Notes: a model not told the origin generated them from the sequence alone. A stretch of DNA of 64,000 bases from Anthoceros angustus (GCA_010909165.1 VJWM01000209.1:1-64000), one strand, 5' to 3'; numbered from the stretch's first letter, positions 35,801 through 45,382 are shown. Translations and numbers: made by a program.

Positions 35801-36152
35801 GGTTGCACATGTCTGATACATCACACAGCATACATGCATATGACCCGTCCCATGTCCAATCCTGGAATTGCCACAGAAGGGGATATCGGAAGTGAACAGT
35901 ATGGTTGTTCATATGAGAGAGTACCCGGAGAAGAGCGAGGAGGAAGCGGACCACGACATCCGAGCTATAGTGGAATCAACATGATACAGCTGGTGCAACA
36001 TGTCTTCACTCCATCGGCTGTGCCCACACCTGCAAACTCGTCTTTTGCACAATGCCATTGTCGCATATTACCTCTACGCAGACAACGACGGCTGGTCCTC
36101 CCCTCAGCCAAGATGCAGCACCACTTTAACCAGCTTCTTTTCAACCGTGTGA
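32866..36152 (+). CDS. Diterpene synthase, class II (DXDD) type with degenerate class I site, unit 1, frameshifted
   Basis: Predicted to cyclise GGPP by protonation to a labdadienyl/copalyl-type diphosphate in plastids. Exons: 32,866-34,182; 34,284-34,627; 34,737-34,835; 34,953-35,172; 35,291-35,429; 35,531-35,775; 35,877-36,152. Total about 2,640 nt or 880 residues, full length for a gamma-beta-alpha synthase. The first ~60 residues are Ala/Ser/Arg-rich, transit-peptide-like. Motifs: PYDAAWVAMVP, QLPEGCWAGDAHLFN, DIFERLWIVDRLQRLGI, and the class II catalytic D-L-D-D at 34,119-34,130. The class I site reads DDYTT (35,106-35,120) instead of DDxxD; NDLRS of the NSE/DTE motif is present. The first 1.3 kb has no intron I can see. 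Frameshifts near 33,215, 33,320-33,390, 33,942, 34,310, 34,362 and 35,573. Start could also be the inner ATG at 32,932. Confidence 0.92.
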
Positions 36153-36290
36153 TTTGATGTACTTCAGCCACCTCTATCAACTTCACTGCAGAAGTCGTTA
36201 CCACAAGTAGTAACCTAAGAAACCTGTGTACATTTTGGAAATCTCACAGTTCAGCAAGTGTGTGCGTGCAAACCCTTTCCTGCCAACCTC
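36153..36290. other. 3' flank of the diterpene synthase
   Basis: Short spacer without a gene, between the synthase stop and the repeated minus-strand region. Confidence 0.4.
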
Positions 36291-38620
36291 TTTTTCTGCA
36301 GACGGAACCATATTCCATGTGTAGCGTCCCACGCTACCTGCCCTGTACACCTGCACAAGTTCCTCCGCCACACGTGGCAAGCCACCATGTACCGACTCAG
36401 CGAGGATTTTCAACAGGCCTGACAAGGCCTGCATTTGCTCGTCCACCAAGCCTTCCATCTCCTGCATATCATAGAGGTTCCCTTGGAATGACCGATTTTT
36501 GCAGCCAGGGTGTGCCGGACATCTGGTACCCTGTCAGGCACAGCCTGCGAGTAATATATGTCACAAAAGTTTATCTGCAGTCGGGAACCATATCCCATGT
36601 GTAGCGTCCCAAGGTACCTGCTCTGTACACCTGCACAAGCTCCTGCGCCACACGTGGCGAGCCACCATGTACCAACGCAGCGAGCATTTTCAACAGGCCT
36701 GACAAGGCTTCATTTGGTTCCCGTTGAATGACCGATATGTTGCAGCCAGGGTGTGCCGGACATCTGATACCCTGTCAGGCACAGACTTCGAGTATATATA
36801 TGACACAATGTTATAATAGGGGAATGCACAAAAGTTTCCATCTCCCCCACACCTCATACCTCTGGACCATTAGGTTGCTCAGCATTACCATGCAGCTTCC
36901 AGCTCGAGTAGACATCACGCGCATTATTCAGTAACGAGGCAGTACCTTGCAATCCGCTCATCTCCTACCACGGACTCTTTTGTGGCTCCTGAAGAGCAGG
37001 CAGCAACATCAGCCAACAGAGTTTCAAGTGTTTCTAACAAAAGCACCGGGCCTGTAGGTGGTGGGGAGACTGTACCAGTCAATGACAGCTTCAACCTTGT
37101 CTCAACATCACGGATCTATTGTACCAGCAATCCAGGTGTGTCAAGCGCATAGATGCTTGGATGTCTACCAACTTGGCACGACGCATGTTACCCACCTATG
37201 TCAATTGCCAGCAGGCAAAGGCTATCACCACTCGCCTCAGGCTGGAAGATGATGACATATATCAAGTGCTGGTAAGGACATATCCCAGACCTGGGAGCCT
37301 GATCTGTTTCGGTGACTCCAGGCAGAGGTCCAAGTTTGCTTTTTCAAATGCTCCTGCAGTAGACAAAAGCTACGATCTCAGATAGACAAGGCTTGGCCTC
37401 CAAAGGCTCAATGACTCTCCTGATGCTATATGACTCTCATGTGCAACAAACAGCGCTAGCAACAAACAGTACCTGGAAACCCCGATCTTGTGAGCTGACC
37501 CATCTTGTTCAGAATAGCTGACTTGCGCACGCCCTGGCGACATCAGCAGCAAGGTGGGCTCTTTCACTGGCTCTCTTTCAGCCAATCCCTTGCTTTCACG
37601 CATCAGCGCCTGAAAGCTGAGAAATCAACAATCCATGTGACTGCATCCATCAAGGGTCCACCAAGCTTTCCATCTCCTGCAGGTCATCCAGGTTCCCATT
37701 GAATGACCGATATGTTGCAGCCAGGGTGTGCCGTACATCCGAGACCCTGCCAGGCACAGCCAGCGAGCATGACATATATCAAGTGCTGGTAAGGACATAT
37801 CCCAGACCTGGGAGCCTGATCTGTTTCGGGTGACTCCAGGCAGAGGTCCAAGTTTGCTTTTTTCAAATGCTCCTGCGGTAGACAAAAGCTACGATCTCAG
37901 ATAGACAAGGCTTGGCCTCCAAAGGCTCCAATGACTCTCCTGATGCTATATGACTCTCATGTGCAACAAACAGCGCTAGCAGCAAACAGTACCTGGAAAC
38001 CCCGATCTTGTGAGCTGACCCATCTTGTTCAGAATAGCTGACTTGCGCACGCCCTGGCGACATCAGCAGCAAGGTGGGCTCTTTCACTGGCCTCTTTCAG
38101 CCAATCCCTTGCTTTCACGCATCAGCGCCTGAAAGCTGAGAAATCAACAATCCATGTGACTGCATCCATCAAGGGTCCACCAAGCTTCCATCTCCTGCAG
38201 GTCATCCAGGTTCCCATTGAATGACCGATATGTTGCAGCCAGGGTGTGCCGTACATCCGAGACCCTGCCAGGCACAGCCAGCGAGCATGACATAATATTA
38301 GAGGAACAAGACTGAACGAAAGTTTCCATCTCCCCACACCAACTTGGAGAAGGCTTCATACCTTTGGACCGTCAGGTTGCTCAGCGTTCCCATCCAGCTT
38401 CCACCTTGAGTAAACATGGCGCGTATTGAGAAGCGAGAGCAAGTACCTCGCAATCCGCTCTTCTCCTACAACCGAGTCTTCTATGGTTCCTGAGGATTAA
38501 GCAGCAACATCAGCCAAATAGAGTTTCATATGGTTCTAACGATGACACCAGTCCTGTAGGTGGAGGGGAGGCTGCAATACCAGTCAACTACCATCTTTAG
38601 GGTGGAACACTAATCTTACC
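36290..38620 (-). pseudogene. Unrecognised repeated coding-like region, minus strand, unit 1
   Basis: The minus strand reads as protein in pieces. Examples are GDERIARYSLSLLNNARDVY with SSWKLHGNAEQPNGPEV, then DVRHTLAAxxxxFNGNLDDLQEMESLVD, then EQMQALSGLLKILAE and VQVYRAGSVGRYTWNM, and PTLLLMSPGRAQVSYSEQDG. The whole pattern occurs two to three times: 36,299-36,565 and 36,584-36,810 are related at DNA level, and 38,150-38,600 resembles 36,580-37,090. Helical, Leu/Glu-rich segments suggest a repeat protein. It lies on the ABCG strand just downstream of it, but does not look like ABCG transmembrane exons. Family unknown; many stops. Confidence 0.4.
37254..38290 (+). repeat. 517-bp tandem duplication present only in unit 1
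   Basis: The segment starting GACATATATCAAGTGCTGG at 37,254 repeats from 37,771, nearly identical. Unit 2 has a single copy (56,862-57,380) and passes straight into the sequence that follows the second copy. It therefore arose, or was mis-assembled, after the large duplication. Confidence 0.9.
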
Positions 38621-38689
38621 TGGCCCAAACAGGCAATGGCTAGCCAAGACCCTTATTAGGGCCTGCGGAGAGAGAGGCACATGTCTTCA

Positions 38690-39895
38690 GAGCTTCGTCA
38701 GGATAAGAACTTTGGGGGTTTCGAACCGACGCTGTAGAACATGGTTCCCATGGCCAGGCACAAAGCAATTCATTGCAAGACGTAGCCAGTAGTAACCTAC
38801 GTCTCTGGACATGTTGATGAAGGACCTTCGAGTGAGGGTAAAACACTGCATCAGGGTGCTGGCTTCGCTTCCTGTCGACTCTTGCAAGGAGCGGGAATCT
38901 GCCATGGTGGACAAGGTATACCAGCATCCACAAAATGCTGATTCAACACGCGTACGGGACATCCAGTCACCACATGGAAATGACAGGAGCACGCATTCAA
39001 ATCGCGACGCCTGCTCCACCAATCTGATTATCCTCTACACGGCACCAACGTAGATCGTCCTGCAGAACTAGGTCGTTGAACAGCTCAAAGACTTCGCTGC
39101 TGGGCTGGTGAATAGAAGTGATGACAGTCCGTCCATCTGGAGCCAAATTCTTCAAGGTAGTCGTAACAAAGAAGGCTGCAGCACTGCAACAAGCCCACCT
39201 TCCATTTTAGCACTGAATGAGGAGTAGAAGCAACAAAAAAATAACTCCGAATGTGCACCATCCCCGCACACCTATCCAAGTCACTGATAGGCTCATCCAG
39301 ATGCAAAAAGCGAGGCTTGGTAAGCAGCTCCAAGGCAATGGTGACCCATCTCCTCTCACCTCCGCTCACCCCTCTGAGATGTTAATTCTCTATGGGCGTG
39401 TGCAAAGCTTACTGAAGACCCATTCCTCGATCGTGGTGTTAATGATCTCCATCTTCTGTGCCCTGGGCATCCTGACCGGAAGCCGGAAGAAAGCCGAGTA
39501 CACCATAGTCTCAAATACGGTGAGCGTCCCGGGCAAGTTGTCATTCTGCGTCACATAGGCCTACAATCACAGCAGCGATGAGCTCCCGAAGTGACAGTAA
39601 CTGTCCCAGTCCCAGCCCCAAAACTCATTCCCACTTACCGCCACGCCGCACGACAGCCACTACTTGCTGCCATTGAGATAAATGTGCCCCGGGCGTCTGC
39701 CTCGCATTCTTGGCCAACCTCCTGCCCAAACGACATTAGATCCATCACACCGGTCACTTCCTGTGACGCGTTGTGCGAGATCAAGCCCTTCCCCAAGGAC
39801 TCAACAAAACTGTCACGTCCCACATGCCTGCCAGAGTGTCGAGAAGGGTTGATTTGCCGGAGCCAGAAGGCCCCATGATGTAGCACGTCATTCCT
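38690..39895 (-). pseudogene. ABCG (WBC-type) half-transporter, 5'- and 3'-truncated, unit 1
   Basis: An ATP-driven plasma-membrane exporter family handling lipids and terpenoids. Read on the minus strand: Walker A GPSGSGKST at 39,847-39,873; AYVTQNDNLPGTLTVFETM (39,480-39,560, the Q-loop region); signature S-G-G-E-R-R and Walker B region RFLHLDEPISDLD (39,285-39,369); FNDLVLQDD (39,060); [12 protein letters not shown] (38,905-38,940); then first membrane-domain segment [21 protein letters not shown] (38,775-38,840). Upstream of Walker A an in-frame TAA occurs and the usual ~60 N-terminal residues are missing. After the first membrane segment the other five are absent. Several frameshifts occur. 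As written it cannot make a transporter. Confidence 0.82.
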
Positions 39896-40046
39896 TATTT
39901 AGGCTTTCGTCTGTGACGCCTTCGTGTGATGATGGCATTGTACTTCTCGGTGTGGTGATGCCCGTCTGTGCTTCTTGGTGTGATCCTCCCCAAACGTCAA
40001 ACATTTTGAATCTGGTAATCGTCATCTCTCCAGGGAATCGAGACTT

Positions 40047-40785
40047 GTGATGGTGATCCCAATTGCAACCGGAGGGGATCCGGAGTGTCACAGTGTGTGT
40101 GAGAGCAGCAGAGCCTCCGCGAAATTTGGCAGCCTTGAAACGGGTCTGCGCGATGTGGTAACCACCATGGTGGTTCCCGCCGGAGATCCAGAGAAGAAAT
40201 CGCACGAGAACGAAAGGTGTGAGATCCGTAGCCTGGATCAGCTCATCCCCAACGTGTACGTGCCCCTTCTCCTGCTGTTCGATAAAACCCCGAGATCGGG
40301 ATTGGCGGGACTGGTGGAGGAGCTCAAACAGTCGCTGGCTAGGGTGCTGGTGCTCTTCTATCCCATGGCGGGCAGGGTGGTGGAGAGGGCGGGCCAGCCG
40401 CCGCATCTGGTGTGCAACAATGCCGGTGCCGTCTTCACCTCCGCGCACGTGGACGCTCCCATGAGCCAAGTGTGTGGAGTCGGCATTCACTTCCAGCCGG
40501 TGCCACAAATCCAAGGGACATTGATGAGGCACAAAGTTGAGATTGCAGAGGCGGAGGTGGAGGTGGGAAGCAAGCCCTTGTGGTTCATGTAAGCCTCAGC
40601 CTCTGAGTGTTGTGCAAATGGAAATCTTCCATGGGTGCTGTGGAATTCAGGTGGCGGGGCTGCGGCATATGCATGCAGGTGACGGATTTGAGTGTGGAAT
40701 TCAGGTAGCGTGGCCCTGGCTGTCAGCTGGCTGCATGCCAGAGCATGGCATGACACGGAAGCGTAAAGAGGAAAGGCAGAAAAAC
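40047..40785 (+). pseudogene. BAHD acyltransferase, 5' part, interrupted by a copia element, unit 1
   Basis: BAHD enzymes transfer acyl groups from acyl-CoA to alcohols or amines in the cytosol. Exon 1 (40,047-40,588) encodes TTMVVPAGDPEKK, LDQLIPNVYVPLLLLF, LVEELKQSLARVLVLFYPMAGRV and VFTSAHVD, the N-terminal BAHD blocks. It ends VGSKPLWFM at the position where this family has its conserved intron. After an ~85-bp intron, exon 2 begins VTD and, one frame over, FECGIQVA, matching the VTxFxCGG block. The donor reads ATGTAAG; one missing G would restore ATG|GTAAG. The HxxxD and DFGWG motifs are not found: copia LTR sequence begins by about 40,790. I see no remaining 3' half beyond the element. 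Confidence 0.75.
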
Positions 40786-40789
40786 AATT

Positions 40790-40940
40790 GAGAGTGAAAC
40801 AACCACGTCGAGGAGAACATATAAAAGTAGTTATAAAACCCAATCTAGGATACCTACTCATATGTCAGTAACCTAAGTAATAACTAAAAGTATTGTTCAA
40901 ACGTGCCCTAAGTAGGGCTCTAACTTGCACAATCTCAACA
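40790..40940 (-). repeat. Copia 3' LTR (right edge firm, left edge uncertain)
   Basis: On the minus strand the LTR starts at 40,940 with TGTTGAGATTG, directly after the polypurine tract, and contains a TTTATATG TATA-like box near 40,820. The end is unclear: candidates are TG at 40,789 or 40,608. The latter would overlap the BAHD intron and exon 2, so I prefer the shorter version. No 5' LTR is seen. Confidence 0.55.
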
Positions 40941-41324
40941 CTCCCACTCACGTTTGGAACAACGTGAAATGAGACTAACAAGCTAACATGTCCAGTTCAC
41001 TCTTGATAAGAACATAAATGTATAGCAAGTTAACATATGATGAAGAAAAGCTCCCACTTATGAAGAACCACTTGATAAATCCACAAGGCCTAAAGCGGAA
41101 GAGAAATACTCATGCTTGGCCTTAGATAAACCTTTAGTAAATATATCGGCGAGGTTCTCCTCCGTGGGAACATACTCAATGGCGAGGTTCTCCTCCGTGG
41201 GAACATACTCAATAGCCACGTGATGCTTCGCAACTAATTGTCTTATAAAATGATGATGAACACCAATATGCTTAGTTCGAGCATGGTACTTGGCATTCTT
41301 AGTTAACGCTATTGCCGACATATT

Positions 41325-41564
41325 GTCACAATACAATAAAGTTGGTGAGCCTTGAACTTGATCCATCTCCGCTAATAAGGATCTTCCAGCTATAGCTTCC
41401 TTACCAGCTAGTGTCAAGGAAGCATACTCACTCTCAATTGAGCTGTCACAATACAATAAAGTTGGTGAGCCTTGAACTTGATCCATCTCCGCTAATAAGG
41501 ATCTTCCAGCTACAGCTTCCTTACCAGCTAGTGTCAAGGAAGCATACTCACTCTCAATTGAGCT
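41325..41564 (-). repeat. 120-bp in-frame tandem duplication in copia RNase H
   Basis: 41,325-41,444 is repeated at 41,445-41,564, adding 40 codons (the stretch from SIESEYASLTLAGKEA to LLYCD) without changing frame. A 33-bp in-frame duplication of VPTEENLAIEY lies close by at 41,155-41,220. Both are also present, with changes, in unit 2, so they predate the large duplication. Confidence 0.85.
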
Positions 41565-43670
41565 AAGAGACACACTCTGTTGCTTCTTACATGTCCATGA
41601 AACAGCAGCACTACACATGGTGAAACAATAGCTAGATAAGCTTTTCCTTGTAACAGGATCAGCTGCCCAGTTGGCATCAGACCAACCCTGAAGTAGCAAC
41701 CTTCTTGTTCCAGATCTCTTGTACTGAAGCCCAACATACATAGTTCCATATAGGAAGCGATAGATGCGTTTTACCCAACCCAATGTGCTAAACCAGGATT
41801 AGAAAGGAATTGCGACACAATGGAAACAGCATGTGTGATGTCTGGACGAGTCCAACCACTAAGGAAAAGTAAACATCCTCGCTTCCTATAAGGTGTATGA
41901 AGCATCCTCTCATTCCTCGGTTGTAGTAAATCTTGAGTAGATAGGGTTTGCCCAATTTGCAAGTGGAGTGGCTGCGGGACATCTTTCTGCTTGAAGTGAT
42001 TAAGAAGCTCTTTAACATACTTAGATTGATAAATGCTAAGTGTACCTTCTTCCCTATTCCAGAAAACAATCGAACTCCAAGGCAATAAGTAAGAGTTCCA
42101 ATATCCTTCATCTTGTACTTGGAACTAAGAGTTGCCTTAACTTCTGATAAGAGGTCTTGGCTATTCGTAGCAATTATTATGTCATCCACATATAAAGCAA
42201 TAATAACAAGCTTCCCATCCTTGCGTAGGAAATATACATTCTCATCAGAATCTGACAAAGCCAATCTCTACAAGAGTGCCATCTATATCGACATACCACT
42301 TCAAAGGAGATTGTTTGAGTCAGTAAATACATTCAAAGTCGCAACTAAGTCTCTAGTTTTAGGATCTACAAACCCTTGGGTTGCTCCATATAAATAAGCT
42401 CCTCTAATTTACCATATAGAAAAGCAAAGGTAACATCCATTTGTTGTAGATCTAAATCTAACTCATTGCTAATGCTAACAAGTATCTAATTGTCTCCAAC
42501 TTAACAAGCGTGAAAAGGTCTCATGATAATCTACTCCGGGAACTTGACTATATCCCTTAGCACACAAACGTGCCTTGTAACGTTCTACACTACCATCAGC
42601 TTTCAATTTGATACGAAATACCCACTTACATTGAATTGGTTTCCTACCATAAGGGAGCTTAACTAATTCCCAAGTATTATTCTCTATCAAACTATTATAT
42701 TCGGATAATATAGCTGCCTCCCACTTCTCCTTATCCGGTCCAGATAATGCCTCTTCACGTGTAGCAGGTTCAATAAGATTAGTAGCTGCTATGTAGGCTT
42801 GGACTAATGAGGCAGAGGCAGGAGTTAATGAGTTCACATCTAAATTGGGTTCATTTCTCAAATTAGATAAAGGGGCAGCTAAAGAATTATTATTTTGGGT
42901 GTTGGAAATGGTTGGTGCAGAAACGGGCGCTGAAACAGGATCTACGGATGAGACTTGGGCAGATTCTATGTGCAAAGAGGCATCGGTGGTCACGGGATCA
43001 GATGTGTGCCAAGATGCGGCCTGGACATCCTCCCAGATGCTCTTGCGCACCTCGGTGATACGGCTCAAGCCAGGCTGGAGATCTACGCGTCCTTGTGGAG
43101 CGACGCGCGGCAGGCGCTGCTGGATCGGGAGGAGGCTTGTAGCTGGGGTTGCACTGTGATGGTGCCAGGAGATGTGCAAGGTGAGGCAAGCGCCCTATTG
43201 GATCGGTGACTGCAGCTGATTTTGCTTTCTGGGAGGCCTGCAGGCAGGTTTCTAGACACTGTGGGAGCAAGTGCTGCAGGATATGATGGCTGATTTGGCA
43301 GCTGTAAGGCAGTGCGGTACCTTGTTGGGCGGCCCTTGTCGGGTGTGTGCGGTGCGCTCCCACTGTCCCAGTCCCACTCGGACGTGCTGGTCATCAGCTC
43401 CCACTCATCTGCAAGGTCGAGTCAAAGGAGCAACCTTGCACATGTCTGCTGGTTCGACGATAATGGATGGTGCTCCTCCAATTCTCTCCCTCGGTGGGCA
43501 GAGATTGCTCAATAACAACACTCCTGAATACATGATCCGCGAGTCTCGGGGTTCACCTTGTATCCCTTTATGCCTTGATTATATCCCACAAACAGCATCT
43601 TGTTGGCCTTAGCATCGAGCTTCTGACGAAGTTGTTTGGATATATGAGCATATGCAGTGCTCAAAATCTG

Positions 43671-44010
43671 AAGATGCGAAATGGGGTTTGAGTCCTAACG
43701 TCTCTCGGCATAGGGTTATTCTCCATTAAAGAGGTTTGGGTCCCTAAAGACCAAAAATGACCCCAGGCCAAAAATGCATCATCTTTAGCAAAACCACTCT
43801 TTAGACATGTCTTTGAAGACATTGACCATGTTATTTTCTCGTGAATACTTACGCTAACAGGTTAAGCGAAGAAGGTTTTGATTTCACCTTCACAAGGAAG
43901 GGATTTCAAGGATTTTAACGGTGCTAGGAATCCTAAACACCTCTTTCGCAGTATAGTACTTCCTAGTAGGGTGAACAGTAGGCAAACCAAACAAAACTAG
44001 TCCAGCAAGC
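43671..44010. other. Spacer upstream of the truncated copia
   Basis: No gene recognised. Minus-strand frames are short. It connects the copia breakpoint to the palindrome array. Confidence 0.4.
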
Positions 44011-44015
44011 CAAAC

Positions 44016-44389
44016 TGCGCCGGACGTCCGGCGCAACCAACATGCAAAAGCAGCAATTCGCAAGCCGAAAAGAAGCAACTACGTCGGACGTCCAGCGCAA
44101 TTGTGATAGAACATTAACCGATAGCTTGATCATGGCCATCTCGAGCAAACTACGACTCTAGAAAGTAGCGCGGGACGTCTGGTGCACTGTGAGTACACAA
44201 CCCAGGGATCTCCATTGTTAGAGTGAAAAACATAGGAAGGAATTGGAGCAATGCGCCGGACGTTCGGCACATTGGTGCGAGTCTGCTAAAGCCTGCGCCG
44301 GACGTCCGGCGCATTTTCTGGAGACCCCAATCTTGCGGGCGTCCAGCGAGATGGAAATGGTGGAGTGGATGCGCCGGACGTCCGGCGCA
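44016..44389. repeat. Array of 20-bp palindromes TGCGCCGGACGTCCGGCGCA, unit 1
   Basis: Three perfect copies of this 20-bp palindrome lie at 44,016-44,035, 44,294-44,313 and 44,370-44,389. Four altered copies lie near 44,081-44,100, 44,168-44,186, 44,252-44,271 and 44,333-44,352. Each is self-complementary with an ACGT centre, the core bound by plant bZIP factors, and each holds five CpG sites. Function unknown; could be regulatory, a hairpin-forming repeat, or a transposon subterminal repeat. Confidence 0.9.
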
Positions 44390-44430
44390 AATGTATATAT
44401 ATTGTTTGTATCCCTTCTAAAGCATCCACT

Positions 44431-44500
44431 CGGGTAAGGGTGGAGATAGACACACTGGTATAAGACGGGTAAGGGTGGAGATAGACACACTGGTATAAGA
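44431..44500 (+). repeat. 35-bp tandem duplication leading into the 5S-like array
   Basis: CGGGTAAGGGTGGAGATAGA... starts at 44,431 and 44,466, each copy ending GGTATAAGA. The second copy runs directly into the first 5S-like unit. Confidence 0.8.
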
Positions 44501-44835
44501 ACTCCGAGATTAAGCACCCTCGGGTCGGATCAGTATCAGGATGGGGTGCTTTGACTTTGGTGCTTTGAGAACTCCACGGATACGCACTTCTTGGGTCGGA
44601 TTAGTCCTAGGACGGGTTGCTTGTTTTTGGCATAAGAACTCCAAGGTTAAGCACCCCCGGGTCGGATCAGTACCAGGATGGGGTGCTTGACTTTGGTGCT
44701 TTGAGAACTCCACAGTTAAGCACTCTTGGGTCGGATTAGTACTAGGATGGGTTGCTTGTTTTTGGCGCTTTGAAAACTTTGTAACAACTCCACTGTTAAG
44801 CAACCTAGGCGTATCAATACCGGGATGGAGTGTTG
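44498..44835 (+). repeat. Five tandem 5S rRNA-derived units (3' half), unit 1
   Basis: Units start at 44,498, 44,568, 44,635, 44,704 and 44,785 (spacing 67-81 bp). Each resembles the middle of plant 5S rRNA: AGAACTCCnCAGTTAAGC, then a short variable piece with TTGGG, then AGTACTAGGATGGGT. These are the A-box side and C-box of the TFIIIA/Pol III internal promoter. The 5' third and the 3' end of 5S RNA are missing, so this is not a functional 5S gene. Cassandra-type TRIM retrotransposons carry 5S sequence in their LTRs. A relation is possible, but a tandem array of half-units is not their usual form. Confidence 0.8.
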
Positions 44836-45382
44836 ATTTTAGTGGTTTGAAAATTTGTAAATCATCCGGTATCTAGGCGTAAAGTCATGAATATTATTTT
44901 TGAAAATCATTTGTTGGTTGATGTTATATTCTCACATTAGCTTTTCTTGATGTCACCGTGACGGTGACATCAAAATTTAAGAATATTGACTCTCATCTGC
45001 ATGCGCGTGGGTCGAGAGAGGATGGAAAGGGCTCCAAAGGCGGGGCGGAGGGCGCCATCGCCTCCTCGTCTGGACCTCAATTCTTCATCCTCTCGCGATT
45101 TTCCTCACTTCACAAAATTAGAAAATCCGACATGAAAGCCATACTTCTTATCACAATTGTGCTCATGGGAAGGATCAAAAAATATGGCTCGATACCATAT
45201 CGAGTTGTGTGGATTGTGGGTGAGAGCACGCAGGGAGGCGAGAGTGCACGAGGCCGAGGCGGCGGTAGTTATCGTTATGATCAAAGAAAAAAATAAAAAG
45301 AGTATATATGAGTATTTAGGTATTTAATTAAGTATATAACCTGATTATGAAACTAACCTAAACTAACATAATTTCCTTTAAG
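44836..45382. other. Junction region between the two units
   Basis: Unit 1 homology runs to about 45,095. After it comes 45,096-45,382, partly AT-rich, with no gene; it would be the unique spacer between units. A CACCGTGACGGTG palindrome lies at 44,956-44,968, with the flanking TGATGTC/GACATCA extending it. Confidence 0.5.

Larger units (their letters stand above)
40790..43670 (-). mobile_element. Ty1/copia retrotransposon, 5'-truncated, minus strand, unit 1
   Basis: Minus-strand order: integrase C-terminus (KLDAKANKMLFVGYNQGIKGYK, split, at 43,490-43,660); linker with RRSTRTRRSPAWLE (43,085-43,130); RT start ([54 protein letters not shown] at 42,500-42,800); RT box ALYVDDIIIA (42,170-42,200); RNase H (WSDANWAADPVTRKSLS; SIESEYASL; NAKYHARTKHIGVHHHFIRQL; NLADIFTKGLSKAKHEYF at 41,060-41,700). 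Integrase before RT is diagnostic of copia. Integrase core and gag are absent. Polypurine tract GAGTGGGAG (complement at 40,941-40,949) is followed directly by the 3' LTR start TGTTGAGATTGTGC (edge at 40,940). Confidence 0.88.
25565..45095 (+). repeat. Large direct duplication, unit 1 (about 19.5 kb)
   Basis: Begins at AGCTCGGGAGGTTGCTGTATC and is collinear with 45,383-64,000 through the whole gene cluster, ending near CTCAATTCTTCATCCTC. The separation of the two starts is 19,818 bp. Long runs are identical; differences are mostly tiny indels. Unit 1 is about 0.9 kb longer up to the same end point, of which about 517 bp is one extra tandem duplication (37,254-38,290). Confidence 0.95.

Noticed and set aside
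35291-36152. A second, separate terpene synthase gene in the C-terminal part
   Set aside because: The exons continue the same synthase (alpha domain) with consistent splice sites and one overall length of ~880 residues.
43030-43200. The missing BAHD 3' half on the far side of the copia element
   Set aside because: The GC-rich patch there reads on the minus strand as the copia linker (RRSTRTRRSPAWLE) and shows no BAHD motif on the plus strand.
44498-44835. Functional 5S rRNA gene
   Set aside because: Only the middle-to-3' half of 5S is present in each unit and the 5' third is missing, so it is annotated as a 5S-derived repeat.
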